A DNA stretch of 6,714 nucleotides from Trueperaceae bacterium (lineage in GTDB: Bacteria > Deinococcota > Deinococci > Deinococcales > Trueperaceae). Numbering within the stretch: the stretch's first letter is position 1; every line of letters begins with the position of its first letter. The notes beneath the pieces are model-generated. The model ran no database searches. It was not told where the DNA came from and worked only from the letters and a program-made list of their open reading frames with translations. Location of the stretch: the NCBI GenBank assembly GCA_007122815.1, contig SKSV01000081.1:1-6714 (forward strand). The letters run 5' to 3'. Of the stretch, positions 5,009 through 6,714 are shown in pieces. The position numbers and the translations under genes were made by a program.

Positions 5009-6714
5009 TCACCCGAACTCGTAGCCCCTGACCCCTATCGGCCCCTCGACCATGGCCAGTGTCTCGGCCTTGAGCGTCAGCTGGTAGCCGGTGTCGACCA
5101 CCTCGGCGTCGGCCACCAGCACCATGGCGTCGCGCACGAGCGTCCGGTGGCTGGCCCAGAGGTCGGGGCTGATTATCAGCTGCGCGCGGATCGGACCGTC
5201 CTCGATCACGTAGAACGCGAAACCCTTGGCGGTGGGCGGGCGCTGGCGGCTCACCACCAGCCCGGCGCTGCGGACGCGCGCGCCGCGTGGCCGGCGCGCG
5301 ACCTCCTGGAGCGAGATCGCGGCGAGTTCGCGGAGCTGGTCGCGCACCAGGTCCAGGGGGTGCAGGTCGAGCGTGGAGAAGCGCGTGGTGTGCATGTCCC
5401 AGACGAGGTGTCCGGCCTCGCCCAGCGGCTGCAGGTCGGGTGTTGGCACGGGGGCGGCGAGGAGAGGCTGCTCGCCGGCGGGAGCGGAGCCGCTCAGCAC
5501 GCCAACGCGGTAGAGCAGCTCGCGGCGCTCGCCAAGGACGTCGAGCGCCCCGGCTCGAACCAGCACCTCGAGCACGTCCCGGTCGAGCGTCAGGCGCGCG
5601 TAGAGCTCGTCGATCGAGGTGAAGGGGCCGGCGCGCAGGCGCTCCAGCATCACCTCGCGCGCCGCTTCGCTAGAGACGCCCTTCACCGCGCACAGCGGTG
5701 GCCGGACCGCCTTCACGGGCTTGCCCGCGCGCTGGGCGCGCTCGACGCGGAAGTGCACGCCGGAGCGGTTGACGTCGAGCGGCAGGAAGGGGACGTCCCA
5801 GTTCTTGGCCTCGTGCCGCTTGGTCGACTGCGACCACATGCCGGGCTCCTCGGTCATGATCGCGGCGAGGTACTCCGCGGGGTAGTGGATGCGCAGCCAG
5901 CCGCTGGCGTAGGCGTGGAGGGCGAAGGCCCAGGCGTGCGACTCGGCGAAGCCGAAACCCTGGTACGACTTGACCGCTTCGAACACACGTTCCGCCTCCT
6001 CGCGCGTGGCACCAACGGAGCGCATGGCGCCCTCGACGAAGTGTTGGCGGTGGGGCTCGATGTCCTGAACGTCGCGGAAGGAGGAGACCTTCTTGCGGAA
6101 GCGGTCGGCCTCTATCCAGGTCATGCCGGCGAAGTGCACGGCGATGCGTAGCACGTCCTCTTGGAAGAGCAGCACGCCGTACGTCTTGCCGAGCACCCCT
6201 TCCAGGCTGGGGTGCCAGTAGGTGGTGGGTTCGAGCCCGCGCCGCCGCCGCAGGTAGGGGTGGACGGTGCCGGACTGGATGGGACCGGGGCGGATGAGGG
6301 CTATCTGGTGCGCGAGGTCGCGCATGGTGCGCGCGCGCATCACCCGGGAGGTGTGGGTCTGGCTGGGGCTCTCCACCTGGAACAGCCCCAGCGTGGCGCC
6401 GGCGCTGATCAGGTCCCACACCCTCGTGTCGTCGGGGAGGTCGTTGAGGTCCAACCAGACGCCCTCGAGCCGGAACACCTCCTCGCGGGCGCGCTCGAGC
6501 GCGGCTAGCATGCGCAGGCCCAGCAGGTCCAGCTTGATGAGCCCCAGCGCCTCGGCGTCGTCCTTGTCGAGTTGCACGATCTTGATGCCGCCCGACGAGC
6601 GCTCGAGCGGCGCGTAGTGCGTTAGCGGCTCGCGCGAGAGCACCACCCCGCCGGAGTGCGGGGCTATGTGACGGGTGTGGGCACTCTCCATGTGCGAGAG
6701 CAGGTCGAGCAGGA
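5009..6714 (-). CDS. dnaE2: DnaE-family DNA polymerase III alpha subunit, DnaE2 (error-prone)-like, C-terminal part (5' truncated by window edge)
   Basis: The frame is open to the right edge, so the ATG at 6691 is internal (residues below are counted from it). The visible part starts in the palm at RHIAPHSGGVVL (7-18). VQLDKDDAEALGLIKLDLLGL contains D55, equivalent to the third catalytic Asp of the C-family polymerases; the two earlier Asps lie outside. The fingers follow (GLFQVES 102-108, LIRPGPIQSGTVHPYLRR 132-149, GKTYGVLLFQEDVLRIA 168-184, FGFAESHAWAFALHAYAS 246-263). Next come a helix-hairpin-helix region (about 335-387) and an OB fold (about 472-540). The protein stops about 20 residues after the OB fold, so it lacks the tau-binding C-domain of replicative DnaE1. 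This and DKDD and VHPYLRRRRG point to DnaE2/ImuC, the SOS translesion partner of ImuA and ImuB. A short EQPLL stretch (407-411) sits where DnaE2 proteins carry a clamp-binding motif. Any ImuA/ImuB genes of the same operon would lie to the right, outside the window. A divergent second DnaE is the alternative. Confidence 0.85.
   Translation of the reverse strand, partial: LLDLLSHMESAHTRHIAPHSGGVVLSREPLTHYAPLERSSGGIKIVQLDKDDAEALGLIKLDLLGLRMLAALERAREEVFRLEGVWLDLNDLPDDTRVWDLISAGATLGLFQVESPSQTHTSRVMRARTMRDLAHQIALIRPGPIQSGTVHPYLRRRRGLEPTTYWHPSLEGVLGKTYGVLLFQEDVLRIAVHFAGMTWIEADRFRKKVSSFRDVQDIEPHRQHFVEGAMRSVGATREEAERVFEAVKSYQGFGFAESHAWAFALHAYASGWLRIHYPAEYLAAIMTEEPGMWSQSTKRHEAKNWDVPFLPLDVNRSGVHFRVERAQRAGKPVKAVRPPLCAVKGVSSEAAREVMLERLRAGPFTSIDELYARLTLDRDVLEVLVRAGALDVLGERRELLYRVGVLSGSAPAGEQPLLAAPVPTPDLQPLGEAGHLVWDMHTTRFSTLDLHPLDLVRDQLRELAAISLQEVARRPRGARVRSAGLVVSRQRPPTAKGFAFYVIEDGPIRAQLIISPDLWASHRTLVRDAMVLVADAEVVDTGYQLTLKAETLAMVEGPIGVRGYEFG

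Noticed and set aside
4925..6151. Long plus-strand open frame opposite the polymerase gene (408 codons)
   Set aside because: It is an antisense shadow of the polymerase, with low-complexity Gly/Val/Glu/His composition and no recognisable motif.

Overview
This is a high-GC bacterial chromosomal segment with five protein-coding genes and almost no spare DNA. No RNA gene, mobile element or CRISPR array was seen. From left to right it holds: the C-terminal part of an acyl-CoA dehydrogenase family flavoprotein (+, cut by the left edge); a complete NAD(P)-dependent extended SDR reductase or epimerase-like protein (+); a complete M3-family zinc oligoendopeptidase (-); a complete cytoplasmic GH13 neopullulanase/alpha-amylase-like enzyme (+); and the C-terminal half or so of a DnaE-family DNA polymerase that looks like the non-replicative DnaE2 type (-, cut by the right edge).

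Gene directions alternate (+, +, -, +, -), so there is little operon structure. The peptidase and amylase genes diverge from a shared 63-bp gap. The SDR and peptidase genes converge across 66 bp, and the amylase and polymerase genes converge across 102 bp. The start codons of the SDR, peptidase and amylase genes are each preceded by a TANNNT -10-like hexamer whose last base lies only 5 or 6 nt before the ATG. Transcripts would then begin at or next to the start codon (leaderless mRNAs), a layout well known in Deinococcus and its relatives. This, the GC-rich codon use and the protein types fit a member of the Deinococcota (possibly a Truepera-like lineage). That placement is inference; Actinobacteria and other high-GC phyla also use leaderless mRNA. 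All three complete-intergenic gene ends are followed by GC-rich hairpins without T-tracts.

Functionally the segment is mostly catabolic housekeeping: acyl-thioester or related flavin chemistry, carbonyl/nucleotide-sugar type redox, peptide breakdown and maltodextrin or cyclodextrin hydrolysis. It sits next to a polymerase probably used in damage tolerance. The genes do not form an evident single pathway, and I see no convincing undescribed multi-gene system. The points most worth a second look are the shared leaderless promoter geometry, the divergent DnaE2-like polymerase with its degenerate clamp-binding motif, and the apparent loss of the usual catalytic glutamate position in the acyl-CoA dehydrogenase-like protein.
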